The notes under the pieces were generated by a model. That model searched no databases, was not told the DNA's origin, and worked only from the letters and a program-made list of their open reading frames with translations. A stretch of DNA of 64,000 nt from Citrobacter sp. Res13-Sevr-PEB04-36 (GTDB lineage Bacteria; Pseudomonadota; Gammaproteobacteria; Enterobacterales; Enterobacteriaceae). Made by a program: the position numbers and the translations under genes. The stretch spans positions 39,834 to 103,833 of the forward strand of contig NZ_JADABY010000003.1 of assembly GCF_015672735.1 (NCBI RefSeq), written 5' to 3'. Shown here in pieces: positions 10,940 through 20,759 of this stretch (its first letter is position 1; every line of letters starts with the position of its first letter).

Positions 10940-11893
10940 TTAAAATAAAGATTTCGCTGCGTCAACGATCGCCTTAGCGGTAAGTCCATATTCCTCTTGT
11001 AAGAAATCCTGCGTACCCACCTGACCGTAGCGCTCCTTCACCCCCACTCGACGCATGGGTACCGGGCAGTTTTCTACCAACACTTCTGCCACCGCTGAGC
11101 CCAGTCCGTTATGGATACTGTGGTTTTCGCAGGTGACAATACGCCCGGTTTTCTCGGCGTAGTTTTTTACCAGCATTCGGTCGATAGGCTTTAGGGTAAA
11201 CATATCAATCACCGCCGCGCTAACTCCTTCCTGTTCCAACTGACGTGCCGCTTCCAGCGCTTCCGCCACCATAATGCCGTTAGCAATCAGCGTAATATCT
11301 TCGCCTTCGCGCAGTACGTTCCCCTTGCCGATGGTAAACGTTGAGCCCGGCGCATACACGCTCGGCGCCTGTTTACGAATCGTACGTACCCAGTAGAAAC
11401 CATCAAGATCGACAAGCTGGCGCAGAATATCATCGAACATCACCGCATCGGTCACCTCCAGCACCACCGAGTTCGCCAGACCGCGCACAATACCCATATC
11501 TTCAAATGACATATGGGTTCCGCCATTATGGCAAGCGGTAACTCCGGCATCCGAGGCGATCACTTTGACGTTGTTGCGCTGATAATCCAGCGACATAAAG
11601 AGCTGGTCAAAGCAGCGACGGCTGGCAAAAGCGGTAAAGGTATGAACAAACGGTTTGCGTCCGGCCAAGGCCAGCCCGGCCGCGGTGCCAATCACGTTTG
11701 CCTCCATAATGCCGCAGTTGATCACGTGCTGCGGATACTTCCGCGCCACGCCGTCCATCGCCATTGAGCTCATCAGGTCCGCTTCCAGGGCAATAATTGG
11801 GCTGCCTGCTTCAACCTGTTGCGTGATGAATCCGGCGTACACCTTACGCATCTCCACGCTATCTTTTTGTCCTGCGGGTGCAACCTTAATCAT
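10940..11893 (-). CDS. Transketolase, C-terminal subunit
   Basis: 317-residue second half of a split transketolase (pyrimidine-binding plus C-terminal domains). The catalytic Glu that activates thiamine diphosphate is in the CGIMEAN motif, followed by the TFTAFASRR segment; the C-terminal transketolase domain runs from about residue 190. It pairs with the N-terminal half, whose stop codon it overlaps by 8 bp, implying translational coupling and a two-subunit enzyme. Last gene of the PTS-transketolase operon. Matches the family found at the same place in Salmonella (STM2340-2345 region); the ketose substrate is unknown. Confidence 0.88.
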   Translation of the reverse strand: MIKVAPAGQKDSVEMRKVYAGFITQQVEAGSPIIALEADLMSSMAMDGVARKYPQHVINCGIMEANVIGTAAGLALAGRKPFVHTFTAFASRRCFDQLFMSLDYQRNNVKVIASDAGVTACHNGGTHMSFEDMGIVRGLANSVVLEVTDAVMFDDILRQLVDLDGFYWVRTIRKQAPSVYAPGSTFTIGKGNVLREGEDITLIANGIMVAEALEAARQLEQEGVSAAVIDMFTLKPIDRMLVKNYAEKTGRIVTCENHSIHNGLGSAVAEVLVENCPVPMRRVGVKERYGQVGTQDFLQEEYGLTAKAIVDAAKSLF

Positions 11894-12716
11894 GTGCGGC
11901 CTCCAGTTGGCGAATCGTCTCGTTCAGCGCCGTTTTCATTTCATCCGTCAGGCGCAGGTGGTGGTTATTACTGAGCTGCTCGAGATACGGCACACCCTGC
12001 CCTTTAATGCTGTCGAGGATCACCACTCGCGGGAGTGCATCTTCAGGCGGGATCGGTTGAACTGCCGCCAATAATGCGGAAATGTCATCACCTTTAACGG
12101 TAACGGCATCAAAACCAAAAGCACGGAATTTATCTTCCAGATTGAAAGCGCAGATAATTTCGTCCAGCTTGCCGTCAAGCTGTAGCTTGTTCCAGTCAAC
12201 AAACACGGTCAGATTATTCAGACGATGATGAGCAATAAACTGAAAGGCTTCCCAGCACTGGCCTTCATTCAACTCGCCATCACCTACGATACAGAATACG
12301 CGATTCGTGCGTCCCGCCAGCTTATGCGACAACGCCATACCGCCAGCGATAGAAATTCCCTGCCCCAGCGATCCGGTAGTCGCATCCACACCGCGTGTTT
12401 TCAGGCGGTCCGGATGACTCGGCAGACGCGTACCGTTATGGTTGAGCGTGCTGAGCTCTTCTATTGGAAAATAGCCCTTGATGGCTAACGTACTGTACAG
12501 CGCCGGCCCAGCATGGCCTTTCGACAGCACAAAATAATCGCGCTCCGGCCAGTCTGGATCGGCGGGGTCAATTTTCATCACTGCGCCATAGAGCACCGCC
12601 AGCGTTTCCACCACCGACATGCTGCCGCCATAGTGACCGAATCCCAGGTTCGTCAGCGACTTAAGGGTTGCAACGCGAATATCGCGCGCCAGTTGGGTCA
12701 CTTCTTTCGTATTCAT
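11886..12716 (-). CDS. Transketolase, N-terminal (TPP-binding) subunit
   Basis: 276-residue thiamine-diphosphate-binding half of a split transketolase. The TPP motif is clear: GDGELNEGQ followed about 25 residues later by FVDWNKLQ, and the SKGHAGPALY and GSLGQGISIAGG motifs of transketolases are intact. Its start overlaps the IIC stop by 4 bp (ATGA type) and its stop overlaps the next gene, so the two halves are made together. With a PTS next to it, the likely job is moving two-carbon units from an imported ketose phosphate. Confidence 0.88.
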   Translation of the reverse strand: MNTKEVTQLARDIRVATLKSLTNLGFGHYGGSMSVVETLAVLYGAVMKIDPADPDWPERDYFVLSKGHAGPALYSTLAIKGYFPIEELSTLNHNGTRLPSHPDRLKTRGVDATTGSLGQGISIAGGMALSHKLAGRTNRVFCIVGDGELNEGQCWEAFQFIAHHRLNNLTVFVDWNKLQLDGKLDEIICAFNLEDKFRAFGFDAVTVKGDDISALLAAVQPIPPEDALPRVVILDSIKGQGVPYLEQLSNNHHLRLTDEMKTALNETIRQLEAAHD

Positions 12717-14104
12717 GATTTGGCTCCACTGTTCTCCTGCGCGCTACCGCCCGCAGATTTCTTTTTCGCAAAGATGTTGTACGCCACCAACACAGCGAAC
12801 AACGCTACGACAAGACCCGTAATGGCAAACGGCGACATGTAGCGCGCCAGGTTATCAAGCACAATACCTACCGCGCCGAAATCGGCATCAGAGAAAGTGG
12901 TATTGGCAAAACCAATCGCCCCGAGTACCGGTAGCAGCAGCACTGGCAGGAAGGTAATCAGCAGGCCGTTAGCAAAAGCGCCAATCATCGCGCCACGACG
13001 CCCGCCGGTGGCATTACCGAACACCCCGGCAGTCGCTCCGGTAAAAAAGTGCGGCACCACGCCAGGTAGAATCAGCACCCACTTAAATTGCCCACAGAGG
13101 AACAGCCCGACCAGACCACCGAGGAAACTAAACAGGAAGCCAATCAGCACCGCATTAGGCGCGTAAGGATAAACAACTGGACAATCCAGCGCAGGACGCG
13201 CATTTGGCACCAGCTTTTCCGAGAAGCCAGTAAAAGCCGGGACGATTTCCGCCAGAATCAGACGTACCCCTTGTAGGATAATGAATACCCCAGCGGCGAA
13301 AGTAATCGCCATAATGATGGCATATACCAGATAGTTCTGGCCGCCGCTGTAGGTGCTTTCAACATACTCACGCCCCGCACTCACTGCCATAATCAGGTAG
13401 ATGATCATCATGGTCAGCGAGATGGATATTGAGCTATCGCGTAGGAAACTCAGATTCTTTGGCAGATTCATCTCTTCAGTCGAGCGTGAACCTTTACCGC
13501 AGACGCTGCCAATCCAGCCTGAGAGTACATAGCCCAGCGTGCCAAAATGGCCGAAGGCGATATCATCAGTACCGGTAATCCGCTTCATATAGCGCTGCGC
13601 CAGCGCCGGAAAGAACGCCATCACCAGGCCGAGGATCAGCGAGCCGGTGAACACCAGCCCGACGCCTTCGAAGCCTGCCACAGTGAGAATCACGCCGATC
13701 ATACAAGCCATGTAGAAGGTGTGATGCCCGGTCAGGAAGATGTATTTCAGGCGCGTAAAGCGGGCAACCAAAATATTCGCCACCATGCCAAACGCCATAA
13801 TCAACGCGGTCGAAGCACCATATTTTTCCAGAGCAATAGAAACAATCGCCTCGTTATTAGGAATAATCCCCTGAATATTAAAGGCGTGTTCAAACATTCC
13901 CCCTAGCGGGTTTAGCGAGCCAACTAATACCGTCGCACCGCCGCCCAGAACAATAAAACCCAGAATAGTTTTTATGGTTCCTTTCATCACATCGGAAAAT
14001 GATTTTTTTTGCGCCACCAGACCAATTAATGCAATTAATCCCACCAGCACCGAGGGCACTTTAAGAATATCAACAACAAAATTCAGCGTTTCAAGGATAA
14101 ACAT
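12713..14104 (-). CDS. PTS IIC permease, ascorbate/UlaA-SgaT-like
   Basis: 463-residue membrane component of a phosphotransferase system resembling UlaA. Ten or more hydrophobic segments are visible, with the GHHTFYM motif near residue 120. I start it at ATG 14104 (MFILETLNF) behind GAGGCGGAT; the open frame continues 13 codons further but would run close to IIB without a ribosome site. Expected to import and, with IIB, phosphorylate a sugar acid or pentose-like compound. Substrate cannot be read from sequence. Confidence 0.85.
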   Translation of the reverse strand: MFILETLNFVVDILKVPSVLVGLIALIGLVAQKKSFSDVMKGTIKTILGFIVLGGGATVLVGSLNPLGGMFEHAFNIQGIIPNNEAIVSIALEKYGASTALIMAFGMVANILVARFTRLKYIFLTGHHTFYMACMIGVILTVAGFEGVGLVFTGSLILGLVMAFFPALAQRYMKRITGTDDIAFGHFGTLGYVLSGWIGSVCGKGSRSTEEMNLPKNLSFLRDSSISISLTMMIIYLIMAVSAGREYVESTYSGGQNYLVYAIIMAITFAAGVFIILQGVRLILAEIVPAFTGFSEKLVPNARPALDCPVVYPYAPNAVLIGFLFSFLGGLVGLFLCGQFKWVLILPGVVPHFFTGATAGVFGNATGGRRGAMIGAFANGLLITFLPVLLLPVLGAIGFANTTFSDADFGAVGIVLDNLARYMSPFAITGLVVALFAVLVAYNIFAKKKSAGGSAQENSGAKS

Positions 14105-14124
14105 ATCCGCCTCGCTATAAAGAG

Positions 14125-14397
14125 TTATTGTTTGGCGAACCACGCGCGCAACTGCGCTTCGAGTTCATTAATGTCGATGATGTTGGTGATCACCACCAGC
14201 TGGCTTTCCGGCACGCTGGCACTGGCGGCAATATCTTTTGCCATCACAAATAAATCTGCCGCGCCTGGCGTTGCCGATGAGAGATCGGAGTGCTCCACTT
14301 CAGCCTCAATTCCAAGCTTTTTAAGCACTTTTTTAATATTCATCTCAACCATAAAACTACTGCCCAGGCCTGAACCACAAATTGCCATAATTTTCAT
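14125..14397 (-). CDS. PTS IIB component (lactose/ascorbate type)
   Basis: 90-residue cytosolic phosphotransfer protein with the IIB P-loop ICGSGLGSSF, whose Cys7 accepts phosphate from IIA. Start set at ATG 14397, spaced from AAGGTGAT, rather than at an upstream GTG. Lies 20 bp before IIC and 78 bp after IIA in one operon. Confidence 0.87.
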   Translation of the reverse strand: MKIMAICGSGLGSSFMVEMNIKKVLKKLGIEAEVEHSDLSSATPGAADLFVMAKDIAASASVPESQLVVITNIIDINELEAQLRAWFAKQ

Positions 14398-14475
14398 TAT
14401 TATCACCTTTTTAGGTAGAGTACGTCCGCATCACGCTGGTAAGTGATGTGTTATAAATCGGGTTGTCGAATTAAC

Positions 14476-14919
14476 TCAGAATCGTGCGACTATCGTTTTT
14501 ATCTCCTCGAGAGTTTTCGCCTGATGTAATTTATCCATATCTTCATCACTGGAAAATAATTCAGCCAGCGCGGAGATCATTTCGATATGGCTGTGCTTAT
14601 CCGGGGCTGCAAGCATAATAATAATATCTACCGGGTCGAACTCTCGAGAACCAAACGACACTCCCTGTTCCAGCTTCAGTAGCGATAAACCTAAGCCTTT
14701 CGCCCCCTCCTCCGGACGCGCATGCGGCATTGCCAATCCCGGCGCCAGCACATAATACGGCCCCAGTCTATGGTGCTGCTCGACGATCGCCGTCACATAC
14801 TCAGGCGCGATAACGCCAGACTCAAGCAACGGCCTGGCGCAGATTTCAAGTGCCTGTGGCCAGGTTTCAACTCCCTTCTGAAGCGTAATGGTTGCATCAG
14901 AGATCCATGTTGTGAGCAT
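14476..14919 (-). CDS. PTS IIA component (mannitol/fructose type)
   Basis: 147-residue IIA protein, fold of the EIIA-Man/Fru (PTS_EIIA_2) family. The phospho-acceptor is H66 in GLAMPHARPE. The start at 14919 is chosen because GAGGGATAAA precedes it; an in-frame codon 21 bases upstream lacks a site. First gene of the PTS-transketolase operon, so the operator and CRP-like sequences just upstream (14979-15042) should control all five genes. Confidence 0.87.
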   Translation of the reverse strand: MLTTWISDATITLQKGVETWPQALEICARPLLESGVIAPEYVTAIVEQHHRLGPYYVLAPGLAMPHARPEEGAKGLGLSLLKLEQGVSFGSREFDPVDIIIMLAAPDKHSHIEMISALAELFSSDEDMDKLHQAKTLEEIKTIVARF

Positions 14920-14978
14920 TTTATCCCTCGTTATCAGCAAAAGATGAGCAAACTTTATTCAAGCTGACCATAGTTAAC

Positions 14979-14994
14979 TGCGAGAAAGATCACA
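14979..14994. promoter_or_regulatory. CRP-like site
   Basis: TGCGA-N6-TCACA matches nine of ten positions of the CRP half-sites (TGTGA-N6-TCACA). It lies about 60 bp upstream of the IIA start, fitting catabolite activation of the PTS-transketolase operon. Confidence 0.6.
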
Positions 14995-14996
14995 AA

Positions 14997-15042
14997 GATA
15001 GCGCTACCAACAGATAACATTCAAATTTGTGATAGCGCTATC
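14997..15042. promoter_or_regulatory. Two LacI-type operator palindromes
   Basis: Two near-identical 12-bp sequences, GATAGCGCTACC (14997-15008) and the perfect palindrome GATAGCGCTATC (15031-15042), are spaced 34 bp centre to centre in the divergent promoter region. The central CG-containing symmetry is typical of LacI/GalR-family operators, and the adjacent gene encodes such a regulator, so self-regulation and control of the PTS operon are likely. Confidence 0.75.
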
Positions 15043-15153
15043 AATTCATCATCATCTTATGAAAACGCAAAAAAAGTAGGCATTTAAGGCGTATACTCCC
15101 TGACACGTGAAGTGATGGATGATGATAAAAGCGTCTGTTCAACAGGATTGTGT

Positions 15154-16173
15154 ATGTCTCTAACCCGAAAACGGCGTAGTACCGGTAAAGTGACGATCGC
15201 CGATGTTGCTCAGCTTGCTGGGGTGGGCACGATGACCGTCTCACGCGCACTGCGCACACCGGAGCAAGTTTCCGATAAATTGCGTGAAAAAATTGAAGCG
15301 GCGGTGCAGGAACTGGGATATATGCCCAACCTTGCCGCCAGCGCGCTGGCCTCTGCCTCCTCAAGAACCATAGCGATGGTAGTGCCAAATCTTGCCGAGT
15401 CAGGATGCTCTGCGATGTTTGCCGGACTTCAGCAAGTCTTACAACCTGCAGGCTATCAAATCATGCTCGCGGAATCGCAACACAGGCCGGAGCAGGAAGA
15501 AAAGCTGCTGGAAACGCTGCTGGCATCCAATATTGCTGCGGCTATTTTGCTCAGCGCCGAGCATACCGATACCGTACGCCACTGGCTCACGAATGCCTCC
15601 ATTCCGGTGATGGAAATGGGAGCAATACGCACCGACCCGCTGGATATGAATATTGGAATCGACAACGTTGCTGCGATGTTTGAACTCACCGAACTGCTCA
15701 TTAAACGCGGCTACCAGAATATTGGCTTGCTATGCGCAAATCAGGAGCAGTGGATTTTTAAACAGCATCTACAGGGCTGGTACAAGGCAATGCTGCGGTA
15801 TCATTTGTCGCCAAACAGGGTGATTAATGCTGCGCTTCCACCAAATTTTTCTACTGGTAGCTCGCAGTTGCCCGAGTTTTTACTGGCCTGGCCAGAACTG
15901 GACGCATTGGTTTGTGTCTCAGATGAGTTAGCCTGTGGAGTATTGTATGAATGCCAGCGTCGGCGCATCAAAGTGCCTGACGATCTGGCCGTCGTGGGAT
16001 TTGGCGACAGCGATGTGAGCAGAGTTTGCCAGCCTCCTTTAACGACCATGGCTGTTCCACATCGTAAAATTGGTGTTGAAGCAGGGCGCGCGTTGTTGGA
16101 ACGACTAAATGACGGCGGCTGGTGCGATCGGAAGCCGATCGCCTCCAGCCTGTGCTTACGCGAAAGTTGCTGA
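15154..16173 (+). CDS. LacI/GalR-family repressor of the PTS-transketolase operon
   Basis: 339-residue regulator: N-terminal helix-turn-helix (KVTIADVAQLAGVGTMTVSRAL, about 12-34) with hinge helix (NLAASALAS), then a periplasmic-binding-like ligand domain (SRTIAMVVPNL onward), most like GntR of the LacI family. Transcribed away from the PTS operon, with the two palindromes between. I start at ATG 15154, giving the usual Lys/Arg-rich leader; an upstream start at 15112 would add 14 residues. Inferred to repress until the PTS substrate, or its phosphate, binds. Confidence 0.87.
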   Translation: MSLTRKRRSTGKVTIADVAQLAGVGTMTVSRALRTPEQVSDKLREKIEAAVQELGYMPNLAASALASASSRTIAMVVPNLAESGCSAMFAGLQQVLQPAGYQIMLAESQHRPEQEEKLLETLLASNIAAAILLSAEHTDTVRHWLTNASIPVMEMGAIRTDPLDMNIGIDNVAAMFELTELLIKRGYQNIGLLCANQEQWIFKQHLQGWYKAMLRYHLSPNRVINAALPPNFSTGSSQLPEFLLAWPELDALVCVSDELACGVLYECQRRRIKVPDDLAVVGFGDSDVSRVCQPPLTTMAVPHRKIGVEAGRALLERLNDGGWCDRKPIASSLCLRESC

Positions 16174-16176
16174 AGT

Positions 16177-16731
16177 TTACTCAGCCTCTTCCTGTTTTTC
16201 GGCTTTCGCACTTTCATTCTTGGCGTTGCGGGTCATCCACAGCGCCAGCGCTTTCAGCGAGTCTGGGGTGAACTCATCACAGCGCGCGGTAATTTCTTCC
16301 GGCGTTAGCCAGCAGACTTCGCTAATTTCTTCTTCCTGCAGCGCGAACGGACCATGGGAAACGCAGCTAAACAGCCCACCCCATACTCGGCAGTGTTGAT
16401 CTTCAAAATAAAACTGACCGTGTTCAGCAAACGGTACGCCCGCAATGCCCAACTCTTCTTCCGCTTCGCGGCGGGCGGATTCAAGCATTTGCTCATCCGC
16501 CTGAACGACGCCACCCGCGGTGGCATCCAGCATGCCGGGCAAAAAATCTTTCGTCTCGGTGCGGCGCTGAACCAGAATTTTGCCCATACCATCATGTACG
16601 ACAATATACGTTGCACGATGACGTAGGCGTTGCGCCCGCATTTGTTCCCGGCTGGACTGTGCGATGACTTCGTTGTCTTCATTCACAATATCCACCCATT
16701 CCGTACTTGCCAAACGACGCTGTTCCACCAT
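16177..16731 (-). CDS. yfcD: Nudix hydrolase YfcD
   Basis: 184-residue Nudix hydrolase of the IPP-isomerase-like group. The 23-residue Nudix box is complete at residues 74-96 (G-x5-E-x7-REAEEELGI). It probably hydrolyses a nucleoside diphosphate-linked compound; the physiological substrate is not known. The C-terminus is Lys/Glu-rich ([16 protein letters not shown]), longer by a few residues than in E. coli. It ends 3 bp from the stop of the convergent LacI-type regulator. Confidence 0.93.
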   Translation of the reverse strand: MVEQRRLASTEWVDIVNEDNEVIAQSSREQMRAQRLRHRATYIVVHDGMGKILVQRRTETKDFLPGMLDATAGGVVQADEQMLESARREAEEELGIAGVPFAEHGQFYFEDQHCRVWGGLFSCVSHGPFALQEEEISEVCWLTPEEITARCDEFTPDSLKALALWMTRNAKNESAKAEKQEEAE

Positions 16732-16787
16732 CAGGAAACCTTCTTTTTTCTAGCGCTCTTACGGCGCGTTTACGTTTGTGGGGTAAA

Positions 16788-17342
16788 TTACGGATTAATC
16801 TCGACCTGCGCAATGATACTTTGATCATTGAGTGCCATTACGCTGAGAACATTATCATCCAGAATCCCGTAACTTGCCGTAAAACCCCCTTTCGGAATAC
16901 TGACCGAGCCGGGGTTAAAGTGATAAATATCGCCACGCTTCTCGGCAACCGGTAGATGCGTATGCCCATAAATCAGCACATCACCAGCGTTAAGCGCCGG
17001 ACAATTTTCCGGGCCATAAAGATGTCCATGCGTCAAAAAGAGCCGCTGATTCTCCGTCAGAACCTGCTGCCATGGCGCAGTTATTGGAAAATGCAGGAGC
17101 ATCTGATCCACTTCGCTATCGCAATTGCCGCGCACCGCAATAATACGTGACGCCAGCGCGTTCAAGCGGTCGGCAACCTCCGCTGGCGCATAGCCTTCTG
17201 GCAACGCATTACGCGGCCCGTGGTTTAAAACATCACCCAATATCACCAGCCATCGCGCCCCACTTTGGGTAAACAACTCAAGCACGCGATCTGTGGCTGG
17301 CAACGACCCATGAATGTCCGATGCGAACATCAGTTTCATCAC
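16788..17342 (-). CDS. yfcE: Phosphodiesterase YfcE (calcineurin-like)
   Basis: 184-residue Mn-dependent phosphodiesterase of the metallophosphoesterase superfamily. The dimetal motifs appear in order: ASDIHG (D9, H11), GDVLNHG, RGNCD, THGH and YGHTHLP. The frame opens with GTG followed directly by ATG (MMKLM), matching the E. coli N-terminus. Lies 57 bp downstream of yfcF territory and 57 bp before yfcD on the same strand. In E. coli it is active on artificial phosphodiesters; true substrate unknown. Confidence 0.93.
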   Translation of the reverse strand: MMKLMFASDIHGSLPATDRVLELFTQSGARWLVILGDVLNHGPRNALPEGYAPAEVADRLNALASRIIAVRGNCDSEVDQMLLHFPITAPWQQVLTENQRLFLTHGHLYGPENCPALNAGDVLIYGHTHLPVAEKRGDIYHFNPGSVSIPKGGFTASYGILDDNVLSVMALNDQSIIAQVEINP

Positions 17343-17394
17343 TCACTCCTCGTCGTAAAATACCCTTTAATGATACTGGATTATCGCTCGATTA

Positions 17395-18087
<693 letters not shown>

Positions 18088-18173
18088 TCACCCTGTCACT
18101 TGATGAAAACTCACGCACGCCAACAGGCTCTATACTTGTTATGACCCGGTTCATGACAAAACGGATGCTGAAA

Positions 18174-18809
18174 ATGATCGACCTCTATTACACGCCATCG
18201 CCCAACGGTCACAAAATCACGTTGTTTCTCGAAGAGGCGCAGCTGCAATACCGTCTGATTCATGTTGATATCAGCAAAGGAAGCCAGTTTCATCCGGATT
18301 TCCTGCAGATCTCGCCGAACAATAAAATCCCGGCCATGATCGACAGCTCCCCGGAAGACGGTGGTAAGCCGCTTAGCCTGTTTGAATCGGGCGAAATTTT
18401 ACTCTACCTGGCGGAGAAGAGCGGTAAACTGCTCAGCGGCGAATTGCGTGAACGTCACACCACGTTGCAGTGGTTGTTCTGGCAGGTTAGCGGCCTGGGC
18501 CCCATGCTGGGCCAGAATCATCATTTTAATCACGTCGCCCCACAGACCATCCCTTACGCCATTGAGCGCTATCAAGTTGAAGCTCAGCGGCTGTACAACG
18601 TGATGAACAAACGTCTGGAAGTGTCCCCGTGGCTGGGTGGGGATCGCTACAGCATTGCCGATATTGCCTGCTGGCCGTGGATCCATGCTCATCAGCGTCA
18701 GCGCATCAACCTCGATACCTATCCGGCGGTTAATAACTGGTACGAACGCATTCGTACGCGTCCCGCCACGGAGCGTGCGCTGCAGCACACGCCGAGTGAG
18801 AACAGGTAA
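18174..18809 (+). CDS. yfcG: Disulfide-bond oxidoreductase YfcG (GST family)
   Basis: 211-residue Nu-class GST-like protein that reduces disulfides using bound glutathione rather than forming conjugates. The N-terminal YYTPSPNGHKIT segment with the active-site TPNGHK-like pattern, the NNKIPA cis-Pro and the LFESGEILLYLAEK glutathione site are seen. Start set at ATG 18174 to match E. coli; the frame is open 37 codons more, into the yfcF/yfcG promoter region. Followed closely by folX. Confidence 0.92.
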   Translation: MIDLYYTPSPNGHKITLFLEEAQLQYRLIHVDISKGSQFHPDFLQISPNNKIPAMIDSSPEDGGKPLSLFESGEILLYLAEKSGKLLSGELRERHTTLQWLFWQVSGLGPMLGQNHHFNHVAPQTIPYAIERYQVEAQRLYNVMNKRLEVSPWLGGDRYSIADIACWPWIHAHQRQRINLDTYPAVNNWYERIRTRPATERALQHTPSENR

Positions 18810-18863
18810 CGTAATTTGATTCTCGTGTATCATGCAGAGGTTCATACATGGAGGAAACCTGCA

Positions 18864-19226
18864 ATGTCACAACCTGACGCAATCATTCGTATAAAAAACC
18901 TTCGTCTGCGCACGTTTATTGGCATCAAAGAAGAGGAGATCCTGAACCGTCAGGATATCGTCATTAACATCGCCATCCACTATCCGGCAGACAAAGCCCG
19001 CTCCAGTGAAGATATCAACGATGCGTTGAATTATCGCACCATCACCAAGAGCATTATTCAACACGTCGAGAGTAACCGCTTCCCATTATTAGAAAAATTA
19101 ACCCAGGATGTGCTCGATATCGCACGCGAACATCGCTGGGTCACTTATGCTGAAGTAGAGATCGATAAACTTCACGCATTGCGTTACGCCGACTCCGTTT
19201 CCATGATGCTGAGCTGGCAGCGATAA
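18864..19226 (+). CDS. folX: Dihydroneopterin triphosphate 2'-epimerase
   Basis: 120-residue tunnelling-fold enzyme, paralogue of FolB, epimerising dihydroneopterin triphosphate at C2'. The conserved [18 protein letters not shown] start and the [15 protein letters not shown] segment with catalytic Lys are intact. GGAGG lies before ATG 18864, deciding that start against an ATG 48 bases upstream. Short spacing to yfcG (55 bp) and yfcH (19 bp) suggests one transcript. Confidence 0.95.
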   Translation: MSQPDAIIRIKNLRLRTFIGIKEEEILNRQDIVINIAIHYPADKARSSEDINDALNYRTITKSIIQHVESNRFPLLEKLTQDVLDIAREHRWVTYAEVEIDKLHALRYADSVSMMLSWQR

Positions 19227-19245
19227 TAACCACCCGGGAGGCGAT

Positions 19246-20139
19246 ATGCAGATTCTGATTACCGGCGGTACTGGCCTGATTGGACGCCATCTGATACCCC
19301 GTCTACTGGAGCTGGGACATCAGATAAGCGTTGTTACACGCACCCCTGATAAAGCCCGCCAGATTCTGGACTCCCGGGTTACGCTGTGGAAAGGGCTGGA
19401 AGACAGGCCTAATCTCAATGGAATCGACGCTATTGTAAACCTTGCCGGAGAGCCGATCGCCGATAAACGCTGGACGGCAGAGCAAAAGGAGCGTCTGTGC
19501 CAAAGCCGTTGGGGTATCACCCAAAAACTGGTCAATTTAATCAACACCAGCGATACGCCTCCGGCGGTGTTCATCTCCGGCTCTGCTGCAGGATACTACG
19601 GGGACTTAGGTGAGGTCGTCGTCACGGAAGAAGAACCGCCGCACAATGAATTTACCCATAAACTGTGCGCCCGGTGGGAACAAATCGCCTGCGATGCGCA
19701 AAGCGACAACACGCGCGTATGCCTGCTGCGCACCGGTGTCGTGCTGGCGCATGCTGGCGGGATCCTGGGAAAAATGGTCCCACCGTTTCGACTTGGTCTG
19801 GGAGGACCCATCGGCAACGGACGTCAGTATCTGGCCTGGATCCATATTGATGATATGGTCAACGCAATCATCTGGCTGTTGGATAACGATTTGCGCGGTC
19901 CGTTCAATATGGTCTCGCCGTACCCGGTGCGTAACGAGCAATTTGCCCATGCGCTGGGCCATGTTCTGAATCGCCCAGCCATCTTACGCGTTCCTGCAAC
20001 CGCAATGCGCTTGCTGATGGGCGAGTCTTCGGTGCTGGTCCTCGGCGGTCAGCGTGCGTTACCTAAACGGCTGGAAGCTTCTGGTTTTGCGTTTCGCTGG
20101 TATGACTTAGAGGAAGCGTTAGCCGACGTCATCCGATAA
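19246..20139 (+). CDS. yfcH: SDR-type epimerase YfcH
   Basis: 297-residue NAD(P)-binding protein of the SDR39U1/TIGR01777 group. The Rossmann motif [10 protein letters not shown] begins at residue 7; the active-site segment SGSAAGYYG and the DUF1731 C-terminal domain (about 245-297) are present. The substrate is unknown. GGGAGGCGAT precedes the ATG. Confidence 0.93.
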   Translation: MQILITGGTGLIGRHLIPRLLELGHQISVVTRTPDKARQILDSRVTLWKGLEDRPNLNGIDAIVNLAGEPIADKRWTAEQKERLCQSRWGITQKLVNLINTSDTPPAVFISGSAAGYYGDLGEVVVTEEEPPHNEFTHKLCARWEQIACDAQSDNTRVCLLRTGVVLAHAGGILGKMVPPFRLGLGGPIGNGRQYLAWIHIDDMVNAIIWLLDNDLRGPFNMVSPYPVRNEQFAHALGHVLNRPAILRVPATAMRLLMGESSVLVLGGQRALPKRLEASGFAFRWYDLEEALADVIR

Positions 20140-20209
20140 ACCCGAATACTGTTCACTGTCGCCATTACGGTGGTAAGGTTAGAGACCTGACTTCTGTAAT
20201 GGCGAATTT

Positions 20210-20728
20210 ATGGCGATAATTACCACCCCGCGACTTATCCTCTCCCCGTTTCAACCGACTGACTGGCCGTTTTTCCTGCGGCTACGCGAAAGCCCGGACA
20301 TTATGCGTTTTATGGGCACTATCTCCCCGATAAAAGAGACACGCCTGCTGTTCGCCCGACGTCTTAATGCGCCACACACTTTCATCATCCGCCAACATCA
20401 TGACGCGACTCCGCTCGGTGATATTGGCTTGCAAATTAGTCATCACTATCCGCAAGAAGCCGATATTGGCTATTGCATCATCCCACACGCTCAGGGAAAA
20501 GGGATTGCCAGCGAGGCGGTGCGCGCAGTGTGCGACTATGCCTTTCAGCACACCAGCGTAACGGCGATAAACGCCTGGGTGCTGGCGGACAACAAAGGTT
20601 CCGTACGCATACTGGAAAAGACCGGCTTTGTGCGCACCCAGGTGCTTGAGCAAGCCTATGAAGTGAATGGTGTGCGTTATGACGACTGGGGTTATCGTCT
20701 GGAGTACGGTGAGCCGAAGGCCCGGTAA
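20210..20728 (+). CDS. GNAT acetyltransferase, RimJ/RimL type
   Basis: 172-residue GCN5-related N-acetyltransferase. The acetyl-CoA pyrophosphate loop is visible as HAQGKGIASEAV (about 92-103), and the N-terminal TTPRLILSPFQPTDW and the VLADNKGSVRILEKTGF segment are typical of the RimJ/RimL/SpeG-like group. No specific target can be assigned. Not at this position in E. coli K-12, so it is a lineage-specific gene between yfcH and hisP. A GC-rich palindrome overlaps its stop. Confidence 0.85.
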   Translation: MAIITTPRLILSPFQPTDWPFFLRLRESPDIMRFMGTISPIKETRLLFARRLNAPHTFIIRQHHDATPLGDIGLQISHHYPQEADIGYCIIPHAQGKGIASEAVRAVCDYAFQHTSVTAINAWVLADNKGSVRILEKTGFVRTQVLEQAYEVNGVRYDDWGYRLEYGEPKAR

Positions 20729-20749
20729 GCGACAGACACACTACCGGGC
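20720..20749. terminator. Convergent stem-loop between GNAT gene and hisP
   Basis: Perfect 8-bp stem GCCCGGTA/TACCGGGC with a 14-nt loop overlaps the acetyltransferase stop and lies 11 bp from the hisP stop. There is no strong T run, so it is a stabiliser or weak bidirectional terminator. Confidence 0.55.
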
Positions 20750-20759
20750 AATCAAGCGC

